Source: Crossaster papposus (Eukaryota; Echinodermata; Asteroidea; Velatida; Solasteridae). From it: DNA of 64,000 bases. Positions 29,601 through 44,200 of this stretch are shown in pieces. The notes beneath the pieces were generated by a model. That model did no database searches and was not told the origin of the DNA. It saw only the letters and a list, made by a program, of their open reading frames with translations. The translations under genes and the position numbers were made by a program. The stretch is from NCBI GenBank assembly GCA_037893245.1, contig JBAIAA010001120.1, positions 62,001-126,000 on the forward strand. The letters run 5' to 3'. The stretch's first letter is position 1; each line of letters starts with the position of its first letter.

Positions 29601-31825
29601 ATTTAACTCGAGGGCTTGTCCCGACATCATGTGTTTATTTCTTATGCACACTTCTTTCCCTTTACATATTTCTTATGCACACTTCTTTCCCTTTACATAT
29701 TTCTTATGCACACTTATTTCCCTTTACATATTTCTTATGCACACTTCTTTCCCTTTACATATTTCTTATGCACACTTCTTTCCCTTTACATATTTAACTC
29801 GAGGGCTTGTTCCCACATCATGTGTTTATTTCTTATGCACACTTCTTTCCCTTTACATATTTCTTATGCACACTTCTTTCCCTTTACATATTTCTTATGC
29901 ACACTTCTTTCCCTTTACATATTTCTTATGCACACTTCTTTCCCTTTACATATTTCTTATGCACACTTCTTTCCCTTTACATATTTCTTATGCACACTTC
30001 TTTCCCTTTACATATTTCTTATGCACACTTCTTTCCCTTTACATATTTCTTATGCACACTTCTTTCCCTTTACATATTTCTTATGCACACTTCTTTCCCT
30101 TTACATATTTCTTATGCACACTTCTTTCCCTTTACATATTTCTTATGCACACTTCTTTCCCTTTACATATTTCTTATGCACACTTCTTTCCCTTTACATA
30201 TTTCTTATGCACACTTCTTTCCCTTTACATATTTCTTATGCACACTTCTTTCCCTTTACATATTTCTTATGCACACTTCTTTCCCTTTACATATTTAACT
30301 CGAGGGCTTGTCCCGACATCATGTGTTTATTTCTTATGCACACTTCTTTCCCTTTACATATTTCTTATGCACACTTCTTTCCCTTTACATATTTCTTATG
30401 CACACTTCTTTCCCTTTACATATTTCTTATGCACACTTCTTTCCCTTTACATATTTCTTATGCACACTTCTTTCCCTTTACATATTTAACTCGAGGGCTT
30501 GTCCCGACATCATGTGTTTATTTCTTATGCACACTTCTTTCCCTTTACATATTTCTTATGCACACTTCTTTCCCTTTACATATTTCTTATGCACACTTCT
30601 TTCCCTTTACATATTTCTTATGCACACTTCTGTCCCTTTACATATTTCTTATGCACACTTCTTTCCCTTTACATATTTCTTATGCACACTTCTTTCCCTT
30701 TACATATTTCTTATGCACACTTCTTTCCCTTTACATATTTCTTATGCACACTTCTTTCCCTTTACATATTTCTTATGCACACTTCTTTCCCTTTACATAT
30801 TTCTTATGCACACTTCTTTCCCTTTACATATTTCTTATGCACACTTCTTTCCCTTTACATATTTCTTATGCACACTTCTTTCCTTTTACATATTTCTTAT
30901 GCACACTTCTTTCCCTTTACATATTTCTTATGCACACTTCTTTCCCTTTACATATTTCTTATGCACACTTCTTTCCCTTTACATATTTCTTATGCACACT
31001 TCTTTCCCTTTACATATTTCTTATGCACACTTCTTTCCCTTTACATATTTCTTATGCACACTTCTTTCCCTTTACATATTTCTTATGCACACTTCTTTCC
31101 CTTTACATATTTCTTATGCACACTTCTTTCCCTTTACATATTTCTTATGCACACTTCTTTCCCTTTACATATTTCTTATGCACACTTCTTTCCCTTTACA
31201 TATTTCTTATGCACACTTCTTTCCCTTTACATATTTCTTATGCACACTTCTTTCCCTTTACATATTTCTTATGCACACTTCTTTCCCTTTACATATTTCT
31301 TATGCACACTTCTTTCCCTTTACATATTTCTTATGCACACTTCTTTCCCTTTACATATTTCTTATGCACACTTCTTTCCCTTTACATATTTCTTATGCAC
31401 ACTTCTTTCCCTTTACATATTTCTTATGCACACTTCTTTCCCTTTACATATTTCCTATGCACACTTCTTTCCCTTTACATATTTCTTATGCACACTTCTT
31501 TCCCTTTACATATTTCTTATGCACACTTCTTTCCCTTTACATATTTCTTATGCACACTTCTTTCCCTTTACATATTTCTTATGCACACTTCTTTCCCTTT
31601 ACATATTTCTTATGCACACTTCTTTCCCTTTACATATTTCTTATGCACACTTCTTTCCCTTTACATATTTCTTATGCACACTTCTTTCCCTTTACATATT
31701 TCTTATGCACACTTCTTTCCCTTTACATTTTTCTTATGCACACTTCTTTCCCTTTACATATTTCTTATGCACACTTCTTTCCCTTTACATATTTCTTATG
31801 CACACTTCTTTCCCTTTACATATTT
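26694..31825 (+). repeat. Large higher-order repeat D, copy 1 (5,132 bp)
   Basis: Contains 155 monomers and nine elements at 26694, 27226, 27417, 27890, 29104, 29605, 29796, 30297 and 30488, in variant order 2-1-2-1-2-1-2-1-1. Intervals are 16, 5, 14, 38, 15, 5, 15, 5 and 42 monomers. Point marks repeat exactly 5,132 bp later: CCTATGCAC at 26323 and 31455, ACATTTTTC at about 26597 and 31729, TTTATATATTT at about 26972 and 32104. The duplicated tract therefore begins somewhat left of 26694. A one-base deletion (CTTCTTCCC) lies near 27498. The monomer before 29104 reads CCCCCTACAT. Confidence 0.92.
27855..27858 (+). repeat. Four-base remnant of a 36-bp element
   Basis: Between two monomers only AACT is present, reading ATTTAACTCTTATGC, followed by one normal monomer and then a full element at 27890. 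AACT(C) equals the first bases of the 36-bp element, so this looks like an element that lost its remaining 32 bases, or a template switch at the shared C. The corresponding place in copy 2 (before 33018) has no such bases. Confidence 0.8.
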
Positions 31826-34800
31826 AACTCGAGGGCTTGTTCCCACATCATGTGTTTATTTCTTATGCACACTTCTTTCCCTTTACATATTTCTTATGCA
31901 CACTTCTTTCCCTTTACATATTTCTTATGCACACTTCTTTCCCTTTACATATTTCTTATGCACACTTCTTTCCCTTTACATATTTCTTATGCACACTTCT
32001 TTCCCTTTACATATTTCTTATGCACACTTCTTTCCCTTTACATATTTCTTATGCACACTTCTTTCCCTTTACATATTTCTTATGCACACTTCTTTCCCTT
32101 TATATATTTCTTATGCACACTTCTTTCCCTTTACATATTTCTTATGCACACTTCTTTCCCTTTACATATTTCTTATGCACACTTCTTTCCCTTTACATAT
32201 TTCTTATGCACACTTCTTTCCCTTTACATATTTCTTATGCACACTTCTTTCCCTTTACATATTTCTTATGCACACTTCTTTCCCTTTACATATTTCTTAT
32301 GCACACTTCTTTCCCTTTACATATTTCTTATGCACACTTCTTTCCCTTTACATATTTAACTCGAGGGCTTGTCCCGACATCATGTGTTTATTTCTTATGC
32401 ACACTTCTTTCCCTTTACATATTTCTTATGCACACTTCTTTCCCTTTACATATTTCTTATGCACACTTCTTTCCCTTTACATATTTCTTATGCACACTTC
32501 TTTCCCTTTACATATTTCTTATGCACACTTCTTTCCCTTTACATATTTAACTCGAGGGCTTGTTCCCACATCATGTGTTTATTTCTTATGCACACTTCTT
32601 TCCCTTTACATATTTCTTATGCACACTTCTTCCCTTTACATATTTCTTATGCACACTTCTTTCCCTTTACATATTTCTTATGCACACTTCTTTCCCTTTA
32701 CATATTTCTTATGCACACTTCTTTCCCTTTACATATTTCTTATGCACACTTCTTTCCCTTTACATATTTCTTATGCACACTTCTTTCCCTTTACATATTT
32801 CTTATGCACACTTCTTTCCCTTTACATATTTCTTATGCACACTTCTTTCCCTTTACATATTTCTTATGCACACTTCTTTCCCTTTACATATTTCTTATGC
32901 ACACTTCTTTCCCTTTACATATTTCTTATGCACACTTCTTTCCCTTTACATATTTCTTATGCACACTTCTTTCCCTTTACATATTTCTTATGCACACTTC
33001 TTTCCCTTTACATATTTAACTCGAGGGCTTGTCCCGACATCATGTGTTTATTTCTTATGCACACTTCTTTCCCTTTACATATTTCTTATGCACACTTCTT
33101 TCCCTTTACATATTTCTTATGCACACTTCTTTCCCTTTACATATTTCTTATGCACACTTCTTTCCCTTTACATATTTCTTATGCACACTTCTTTCCCTTT
33201 ACATATTTAACTCGAGGGCTTGTCCCGACATCATGTGTTTATTTCTTATGCACACTTCTTTCCCTTTACATATTTCTTATGCACACTTCTTTCCCTTTAC
33301 ATATTTCTTATGCACACTTCTTTCCCTTTACATATTTCTTATGCACACTTCTTTCCCTTTACATATTTAACTCGAGGGCTTGTCCCGACATCATGTGTTT
33401 ATTTCTTATGCACACTTCTTTCCCTTTACATATTTCTTATGCACACTTCTTTCCCTTTACATATTTCTTATGCACACTTCTTTCCCTTTACATATTTCTT
33501 ATGCACACTTCTTTCCCTTTACATATTTCTTATGCACACTTCTTTCCCTTTACATATTTCTTATGCACACTTATTTCCCTTTACATATTTCTTATGCACA
33601 CTTCTTTCCCTTTACATATTTCTTATGCACACTTCTTTCCCTTTACATATTTCTTATGCACACTTCTTTCCCTTTACATATTTCTTATGCACACTTCTTT
33701 CCCTTTACATATTTCTTATGCACACTTCTTTCCCTTTACATATTTCTTATGCACACTTCTTTCCCTTTACATATTTCTTATGCACACTTCTTTCCCTTTA
33801 CATATTTCTTATGCACACTTCTTTCCCTTTACATATTTCTTATGCACACTTCTTTCCCTTTACATATTTATTATGCACACTTCTTTCCCTTTACATATTT
33901 ATTATGCACACTTCTTTCCCTTTACATATTTCTTATGCACACTTCTTTCCCTTTACATATTTCTTATGCACACTTCTTTCCCTTTACATATTTCTTATGC
34001 ACACTTCTTTCCCTTTACATATTTCTTATGCACACTTCTTTCCCTTTACATATTTCAAATGCACACTTCTTTCCCTTTACATATTTCTTATGCACACTTC
34101 TTTCCCTTTACATATTTCTTATGCACACTTCTTTCCCTTTACATATTTCTTATGCACACTTCTTTCCCTTTACATATTTCTTATGCACACTTCTTTCCCT
34201 TTACATATTTCTTATGCACACTTCTTTCCCTTTACATATTTCTTATGCACACTTCTTTCCCTTTACATATTTCTTATGCACACTTCTTTCCCTTTACATA
34301 TTTCTTATGCACACTTCTTTCCCTTTACATATTTCTTATGCACACTTCTTTCCCTTTACATATTTCTTATGCACACTTCTTTCCCTTTACATATTTCTTA
34401 TGCACACTTCTTTCCCTTTACATATTTCTTATGCACACTTCTTTCCCTTTACATATTTCTTATGCACACTTCTTTCCCTTTACATATTTCTTATGCACAC
34501 TTCTTTCCCTTTACATATTTCTTATGCACACTTCTTTCCCTTTACATATTTCTTATGCACACTTCTTTCCCTTTACATATTTCTTATGCACACTTCTTTC
34601 CCTTTACATATTTATTATGCACACTTCTTTCCCTTTACATATTTCTTATGCACACTTCTTTCCCTTTACATATTTAACTCGAGGGCTTGTTCCCACATCA
34701 TGTGTTTATTTCTTATGCACACTTCTTTCCCTTTACATATTTCTTATGCACACTTCTTTCCCTTTACATATTTCTTATGCACACTTCTTTCCCTTTACAT

Positions 34801-37613
34801 ATTTCTTATGCACACTTCTTTCCCTTTACATATTTCTTATGCACACTTCTTTCCCTTTACATATTTCTTATGCACACTTCTTTCCCTTTACATATTTCTT
34901 ATGCACACTTCTTTCCCTTTACATATTTCTTATGCACACTTCTTTCCCTTTACATATTTCTTATGCACACTTCTTTCCCTTTACATATTTCTTATGCACA
35001 CTTCTTTCCCTTTACATATTTCTTATGCACACTTCTTTCCCTTTACATATTTCTTATGCACACTTCTTTCCCTTTACATATTTCTTATGCACACTTCTTT
35101 CCCTTTACATATTTCTTATGCACACTTCTTTCCCTTTACATATTTCTTATGCACACTTCTTTCCCTTTACATATTTAACTCGAGGGCTTGTCCCGACATC
35201 ATGTGTTTATTTCTTATGCACACTTCTTTCCCTTTACATATTTCTTATGCACACTTCTTTCCCTTTACATATTTCTTATGCACACTTATTTCCCTTTACA
35301 TATTTCTTATGCACACTTCTTTCCCTTTACATATTTCTTATGCACACTTCTTTCCCTTTACATATTTAACTCGAGGGCTTGTTCCCACATCATGTGTTTA
35401 TTTCTTATGCACACTTCTTTCCCTTTACATATTTCTTATGCACACTTCTTTCCCTTTACATATTTCTTATGCACACTTCTTTCCCTTTACATATTTCTTA
35501 TGCACACTTCTTTCCCTTTACATATTTCTTATGCACACTTCTTTCCCTTTACATATTTCTTATGCACACTTCTTTCCCTTTACATATTTCTTATGCACAC
35601 TTCTTTCCCTTTACATATTTCTTATGCACACTTCTTTCCCTTTACATATTTCTTATGCACACTTCTTTCCCTTTACATATTTCTTATGCACACTTCTTTC
35701 CCTTTACATATTTCTTATGCACACTTCTTTCCCTTTACATATTTCTTATGCACACTTCTTTCCCTTTACATATTTCTTATGCACACTTCTTTCCCTTTAC
35801 ATATTTCTTATGCACACTTCTTTCCCTTTACATATTTCTTATGCACACTTCTTTCCCTTTACATATTTAACTCGAGGGCTTGTCCCGACATCATGTGTTT
35901 ATTTCTTATGCACACTTCTTTCCCTTTACATATTTCTTATGCACACTTCTTTCCCTTTACATATTTCTTATGCACACTTCTTTCCCTTTACATATTTCTT
36001 ATGCACACTTCTTTCCCTTTACATATTTCTTATGCACACTTCTTTCCCTTTACATATTTAACTCGAGGGCTTGTCCCGACATCATGTGTTTATTTCTTAT
36101 GCACACTTCTTTCCCTTTACATATTTCTTATGCACACTTCTTTCCCTTTACATATTTCTTATGCACACTTCTTTCCCTTTACATATTTCTTATGCACACT
36201 TCTGTCCCTTTACATATTTCTTATGCACACTTCTTTCCCTTTACATATTTCTTATGCACACTTCTTTCCCTTTACATATTTCTTATGCACACTTCTTTCC
36301 CTTTACATATTTCTTATGCACACTTCTTTCCCTTTACATATTTCTTATGCACACTTCTTTCCCTTTACATATTTCTTATGCACACTTCTTTCCCTTTACA
36401 TATTTCTTATGCACACTTCTTTCCCTTTACATATTTCTTATGCACACTTCTTTCCTTTTACATATTTCTTATGCACACTTCTTTCCCTTTACATATTTCT
36501 TATGCACACTTCTTTCCCTTTACATATTTCTTATGCACACTTCTTTCCCTTTACATATTTCTTATGCACACTTCTTTCCCTTTACATATTTCTTATGCAC
36601 ACTTCTTTCCCTTTACATATTTCTTATGCACACTTCTTTCCCTTTACATATTTCTTATGCACACTTCTTTCCCTTTACATATTTCTTATGCACACTTCTT
36701 TCCCTTTACATATTTCTTATGCACACTTCTTTCCCTTTACATATTTCTTATGCACACTTCTTTCCCTTTACATATTTCTTATGCACACTTCTTTCCCTTT
36801 ACATATTTCTTATGCACACTTCTTTCCCTTTACATATTTCTTATGCACACTTCTTTCCCTTTACATATTTCTTATGCACACTTCTTTCACTTTACATATT
36901 TCTTATGCACACTTCTTTCCTTTACATGTTTCTTATGCACACTTCTTTCCCTTTACATATTTCTTATGCACACTTCTTTCCCTTTACATATTTCTTATGC
37001 ACACTTCTTTCCCTTTACATATTTCTTATGCACACTTCTTTCCCTTTACATATTTCTTATGCACACTTCTTTCCCTTTACATATTTCTTATGCACACTTC
37101 TTTCCCTTTACATATTTCTTATGCACACTTCTTTCCCTTTACATATTTCTTATGCACACTTCTTTCCCTTTACATATTTCTTATGCACACTTCTTTCCCT
37201 TTACATATTTCTTATGCACACTTCTTTCCCTTTACATATTTCTTATGCACACTTCTTTCCCTTTACATATTTCGTATGCACACTTCTTTCCCTTTACATA
37301 TTTCTTATGCACACTTCTTTCCCTTTACATATTTCTTATGCACACTTCTTTCCCTTTACATATTTCTTATGCACACTTCTTTCCCTTTACATATTTCTTA
37401 TGCACACTTCTTTCCCTTTACATATTTCTTATGCACACTTCTTTCCCTTTACATATTTCTTATGCACACTTCTTTCCTTTTACATATTTCTTATGCACAC
37501 TTCTTTCCCTTTACATATTTCTTATGCACACTTCTTTCCCTTTACATATTTCTTATGCACACTTCTTTCCCTTTACATATTTCTTATGCACACTTCTTTC
37601 CCTTTACATATTT
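31826..37613 (+). repeat. Large higher-order repeat D, copy 2 (5,788 bp)
   Basis: Contains 174 monomers and eleven elements at 31826, 32358, 32549, 33018, 33209, 33369, 34676, 35177, 35368, 35869 and 36060, in variant order 2-1-2-1-1-1-2-1-2-1-1. Intervals are 16, 5, 14, 5, 4, 41, 15, 5, 15, 5 and 49 monomers. Against copy 1 the 38-monomer interval is replaced by 5-4-41, adding two elements, and the last interval grows from 42 to 49. The CTTCTTCCC deletion near 32630 is shared with copy 1. A further one-base loss (TTTCCTTTACATG) is near 36918. The variant 2 element at 37614 opens what would be a third copy, but the pattern breaks there. Confidence 0.92.
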
Positions 37614-40600
37614 AACTCGAGGGCTTGTTCCCACATCATGTGTTTATTTCTTATGCACACTTCTTTCCCTTTACATATTTCTTATGCACACTTCTTTCCC
37701 TTTACATATTTCTTATGCACACTTCTTTCCCTTTACATATTTCTTATGCACACTTCTTTCCCTTTACATATTTCTTATGCACACTTATTTCCCTTTACAT
37801 ATTTCTTATGCACACTTCTTTCCCTTTACATATTTCGTATGCACACTTCTTTCCCTTTACATATTTCTTATGCACACTTCTTTCCCTTTACATATTTCTT
37901 ATGCACACTTCTTTCCCTTTACATATTTCTTATGCACACTTCTTTCCCTTTACATATTTCTTATGCACACTTCTTTCCCTTTACATATTTCTTATGCACA
38001 CTTCTTTCCCTTTACATATTTCTTATGCACACTTCTTTCCCTTTACATATTTCTTATGCACACTTCTTTCCCTTTACATATTTATTATGCACACTTCTTT
38101 CCCTTTACATATTTCTTATGCACACTTCTTTCCCTTTACATATTTCTTATGCACACTTCTTTCCCTTTACATATTTCTTATGCACACTTCTTTCCCTTTA
38201 CATATTTCTTATGCACACTTCTTTCCCTTTACATATTTAACTCGAGGGCTTGTTCCCACATCATGTGTTTATTTCTTATGCACACTTCTTTCCCTTTACA
38301 TATTTCTTATGCACACTTCTTTCCCTTTACATATTTCTTATGCACACTTCTTTCCCTTTACATATTTCTTATGCACACTTCTTTCCCTTTACATATTTCT
38401 TATGCACACTTCTTTCCCTTTACATATTTCTTATGCACACTTCTTTCCCTTTACATATTTCTTATGCACACTTCTTTCCCTTTACATATTTCTTATGCAC
38501 ACTTCTTTCCCTTTACATATTTCTTATGCACACTTCTTTCCCTTTACATATTTCTTATGCACACTTCTTTCCCTTTACATATTTCTTATGCACACTTCTT
38601 TCCCTTTACATATTTCTTATGCACACTTCTTTCCCTTTACATATTTCTTATGCACACTTCTTTCCCTTTACATATTTCTTATGCACACTTCTTTCCCTTT
38701 ACATATTTCTTATGCACACTTCCTTCCCTTTACATATTTCTTATGCACACTTCTTTCCCTTTACATATTTCAAATGCACACTTCTTTCCCTTTACATATT
38801 TCTTATGCACACTTCTTTCCCTTTACATATTTCTTATGCACACTTCTTTCCCTTTACATATTTCTGATGCACACTTCTTTCCCTTTACATATTTCTTATG
38901 CACACTTCTTTCCCTTTACATATTTCTTATGCACACTTCTTTCCCTTTACATATTTCTTATGCACACTTCTTTCCCTTTACATATTTCTTATGCACACTT
39001 CTTTCCCTTTACATATTTCTTATGCACACTTCTTTCCCTTTACATATTTCTTATGCACACTTCTTTCCCTTTACATATTTCTTATGCACACTTCTTTCCC
39101 TTTACATATTTCTTATGCACACTTCTTTCCCTTTACATATTTCTTATGCACACTTCTTTCCCTTTACATATTTCTTATGCACACTTCTTTCCCTTTACAT
39201 ATTTCTTATGCACACTTCTTTCCCTTTACATATTTCTTATGCACACTTCTTTCCCTTTACATATTTCTTATGCACACTTCTTTCCCTTTACATATTTCTT
39301 ATGCACACTTCTTTCCCTTTACATATTTCTTATGCACACTTCTTTCCCTTTACATATTTCTTATGCACACTTCTTTCCCTTTACATATTTCTTATGCACA
39401 CTTCTTTCCCTTTACATATTTCTTATGCACACTTCTTTCCCTTTACATATTTCTTATGCACACTTCTTTCCCTTTACATATTTCTTATGCACACTTCTTT
39501 CCCTTTACATATTTCTTATGCACACTTCTTTCCCTTTACATATTTCTTATGCACACTTCTTTCCCTTTACATATTTCTTATGCACACTTCTTTCCCTTTA
39601 CATATTTCGTATGCACACTTCTTTCCCTTTACATATTTCTTATGCACACTTCTTTCCCTTTACATATTTCCTATGTACACTTCTTTCCCTTTACATATTT
39701 CTTATGCACACTTCTTTCCCTTTACATATTTCTTATGCACACTTCTTTCCCTTTACATATTTCTTATGCACACTTCTTTCCCTTTACATATTTCTTATGC
39801 ACACTTCTTTCCCTTTACATATTTCTTATGCACACTTCTTTCCCTTTACATATTTCTTATGCACACTTCTTTCCCTTTACATATTTCTTATGCACACTTC
39901 TTTCCCTTTACATATTTCTTATGCACACTTCTTTCCCTTTACATATTTCTTATGCACACTTCTTTCCCTTTACATATTTCTTATGCACACTTCTTTCCCT
40001 TTACATATTTCTTATGCACACTTCTTTCCCTTTACACATTTCTTATGCACACTTCTTTCCCTTTACATATTTCTTATGCACACTTCTTTCCCTTTACATA
40101 TTTAACTCGAGGGCTTGTTCCCACACCATGTGTTTATTTCTTATGCACACTTCTTTCCCTTTACATATTTCTTATGCACACTTCTTTCCCTTTACATATT
40201 TCTTATGCACACTTCTTTCCCTTTACATATTTCTTATGCACACTTCTTTCCCTTTACATATTTCTTATGCACACTTCTTTCCCTTTACATATTTCTTATG
40301 CACACTTCTTTCCCTTTACATATTTCTTATGCACACTTCTTTCCCTTTACATATTTCTTATGCACACTTCTTTCCCTTTACATATTTCTTATGCACACTT
40401 CTTTCCCTTTACATATTTCTTATGCACACTTCTTTCCCTTTACATATTTCTTATGCACACTTCTTTCCCTTTACATATTTCAAATGCACACTTCTTTCCC
40501 TTTACATATTTCTTATGCACACTTCTTTCCCTTTACATATTTCTTATGCACACTTCTTTCCCTTTACATATTTCTTATGCACACTTATTTCCCTTTACAT

Positions 40601-40758
40601 ATTTCTTATGCACACTTCTTTCCCTTTACATATTTCTTATGCACACTTCTTTCCCTTTACATATTTCTTATGCACACTTCTTTCCCTTTACATATTTCTT
40701 ATGCACACTTCTTTCCCTTTATTATTTCTTATGCACACTTCTTTCCCTTTACATATTT
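37614..40758 (+). repeat. Array block E: transition from variant 2 to variant 3 elements
   Basis: Contains 98 monomers and three elements at 37614 and 38239 (variant 2) and 40104 (variant 3). Intervals are 19, 59 and 20 monomers. The 59-monomer interval holds a CAAATG monomer near 38772, a CTGATG monomer near 38867, a CGTATG monomer near 39609 and a CCTATGTAC monomer near 39671. The last two, two monomers apart, form a linked pair that recurs near 42454/42514, 44138/44200 and 45042/45104, and in altered form in block G. Confidence 0.9.
40104..40139 (+). repeat. 36-bp element, variant 3 (TTCCCACACC form), type copy
   Basis: Has the two variant 2 changes plus base 23 T to C, so it reads CCCACACCATG. 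Six copies start at 40104, 44633, 45537, 54722, 58849 and 61127. Nesting of the changes indicates that variant 3 arose from variant 2. All six lie in the right 24 kb of the window and each follows a CGTATG and CTATGTAC monomer pair within about 500 bp. Confidence 0.94.
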
Positions 40759-41202
40759 AACTCGAGGGCTTGTCCCGACATCATGTGTTTATTTCTTATG
40801 CACACTTCTTTCCCTTTACATATTTCTTATGCACACTTCTTTCCCTTTACATATTTCTTATGCACACTTCTTTCCCTTTACATATTTCTTATGCACACTT
40901 CTTTCCCTTTACATATTTCTTATGCACACTTCTTTCCCTTTACATATTTCTTATGCACACTTCTTTCCCTTTACATATTTCTTATGCACACTTCTTTCCC
41001 TTTACATATTTCTTATGCACACTTCTTTCCCTTTACATATTTAACTCGAGGGCTTGTCCCGACATCATGTGTTTATTTCTTATGCACACTTCTTTCCCTT
41101 TACATATTTCTTATGCACACTTCTTTCCCTTTACATATTTCTTATGCACACTTCTTTCCCTTTACATATTTCTTATGCACACTTCTTTCCCTTTACATAT
41201 TT

Positions 41203-44200
41203 AACTCGAGGGCTTGTCCCGACATCATGTGTTTATTTCTTATGCACACTTCTTTCCCTTTACATATTTATTATGCACACTTCTTTCCCTTTACATATTT
41301 CTTATGCACACTTCTTTCCCTTTACATATTTCTTATGCACACTTCTTTCCCTTTACATATTTCTTATGCACACTTCTTTCCCTTTACATATTTCTTATGC
41401 ACACTTCTTTCCCTTTACATATTTCTTATGCACACTTCTTTCCCTTTACATATTTCTTATGCACACTTCTTTCCCTTTACATATTTCTTATGCACACTTC
41501 TTTCCCTTTACATATTTCTTATGCACACTTCTTTCCCTTTACATATTTCTTATGCACACTTCTTTCCCTTTACATATTTCTTATGCACACTTCTTTCCCT
41601 TTACATATTTCTTATGCACACTTCTTTCCCTTTACATATTTCTTATGCACACTTCTTTCCCTTTACATATTTCTTATGCACACTTCTTTCCCTTTACATA
41701 TTTCTTATGCACACTTCTTTCCCTTTACATATTTCTTATGCACACTTCTTTCCCTTTACATATTTCTTATGCACACTTCTTTCCCTTTACATATTTCTTA
41801 TGCACACTTCTTTCCCTTTACATATTTCTTATGCACACTTCTTTCCCTTTACATATTTCTTATGCACACTTCTTTCCCTTTACATATTTCTTATGCACAC
41901 TTCTTTCCCTTTACATATTTAACTCGAGGGCTTGTCCCGACATCATGTGTTTATTTCTTATGCACACTTCTTTCCCTTTACATATTTCTTATGCACACTT
42001 CTTTCCCTTTACATATTTCTTATGCACACTTCTTTCCCTTTACATATTTATTATGCACACTTCTTTCCCTTTACATATTTCTTATGCACACTTCTTTCCC
42101 TTTACATATTTCTTATGCACACTTCTTTCCCTTTACATATTTCTTATGCACACTTCTTTCCCTTTACATATTTCTTATGCACACTTCTTTCCCTTTACAT
42201 ATTTCTTATGCACACTTCTTTCCCTTTACATATTTCTTATGCACACTTCTTTCCCTTTACATATTTCTTATGCACACTTCTTTCCCTTTACATATTTCTT
42301 ATGCACACTTCTTTCCCTTTACATATTTCTTATGCACACTTCTTTCCCTTTACATATTTCTTATGCACACTTCTTTCCCTTTACATATTTCTTATGCACA
42401 CTTCTTTCCCTTTACATATTTCTTATGCACACTTCTTTCCCTTTACATATTTCGTATGCACACTTCTTTCCCTTTACATATTTCTTATGCACACTTCTTT
42501 CCCTTTACATATTTCCTATGTACACTTCTTTCCCTTTACATATTTCTTATGCACACTTCTTTCCCTTTACATATTTCTTATGCACACTTCTTTCCCTTTA
42601 CATATTTCTTATGCACACTTCTTTCCCTTTACATATTTCTTATGCACACTTCTTTCCCTTTACATATTTCTTATGCACACTTCTTTCCCTTTACATATTT
42701 CTTATGCACACTTCTTTCCCTTTACATATTTCTTATGCACACTTCTTTCCCTTTACATATTTCTTATGCACACTTCTTTCCCTTTACATATTTCTTATGC
42801 ACACTTCTTTCCCTTTACATATTTCTTATGCACACTTCTTTCCCTTTACATATTTCTTATGCACACTTCTTTCCCTTTACATATTTCTTATGCACACTTC
42901 TTTCCCTTTACATATTTAACTCGAGGGCTTGTCCCGACATCATGTGTTTATTTCTTATGCACACTTCTTTCCCTTTACATATTTATTATGCACACTTCTT
43001 TCCCTTTACATATTTCTTATGCACACTTCTTTCCCTTTACATATTTCTTATGCACACTTCTTTCCCTTTACATATTTCTTATGCACACTTCTTTCCCTTT
43101 ACATATTTCTTATGCACACTTCTTTCCCTTTACATATTTCTTATGCACACTTCTTTCCCTTTACATATTTCTTATGCACACTTCTTTCCCTTTACATATT
43201 TCTTATGCACACTTCTTTCCCTTTACATATTTCTTATGCACACTTCTTTCCCTTTACATATTTCTTATGCACACTTCTTTCCCTTTACATATTTCTTATG
43301 CACACTTCTTTCCCTTTACATATTTCTTATGCACACTTCTTTCCCTTTACATATTTCTTATGCACACTTCTTTCCCTTTACATATTTCTTATGCACACTT
43401 CTTTCCCTTTACATATTTCTTATGCACACTTCTTTCCCTTTACATATTTCTTATGCACACTTCTTTCCCTTTACATATTTCTTATGCACACTTCTTTCCC
43501 TTTACATATTTCTTATGCACACTTCTTTCCCTTTACATATTTCTTATGCACACTTCTTTCCCTTTACATATTTCTTATGCACACTTCTTTCCCTTTACAT
43601 ATTTAACTCGAGGGCTTGTCCCGACATCATGTGTTTATTTCTTATGCACACTTCTTTCCCTTTACATATTTCTTATGCACACTTCTTTCCCTTTACATAT
43701 TTCTTATGCACACTTCTTTCCCTTTACATATTTATTATGCACACTTCTTTCCCTTTACATATTTCTTATGCACACTTCTTTCCCTTTACATATTTCTTAT
43801 GCACACTTCTTTCCCTTTACATATTTCTTATGCACACTTCTTTCCCTTTACATATTTCTTATGCACACTTCTTTCCCTTTACATATTTCTTATGCACACT
43901 TCTTTCCCTTTACATATTTCTTATGCACACTTCTTTCCCTTTACATATTTCTTATGCACACTTCTTTCCCTTTACATATTTCTTATGCACACTTCTTTCC
44001 CTTTACATATTTCTTATGCACACTTCTTTCCCTTTACATATTTCTTATGCACACTTCTTTCCCTTTACATATTTCTTATGCACACTTCTTTCCCTTTACA
44101 TATTTCTTATGCACACTTCTTTCCCTTTACATATTTCGTATGCACACTTCTTTCCCTTTACATATTTCTTATGCACACTTCTTTCCCTTTACATATTTCC

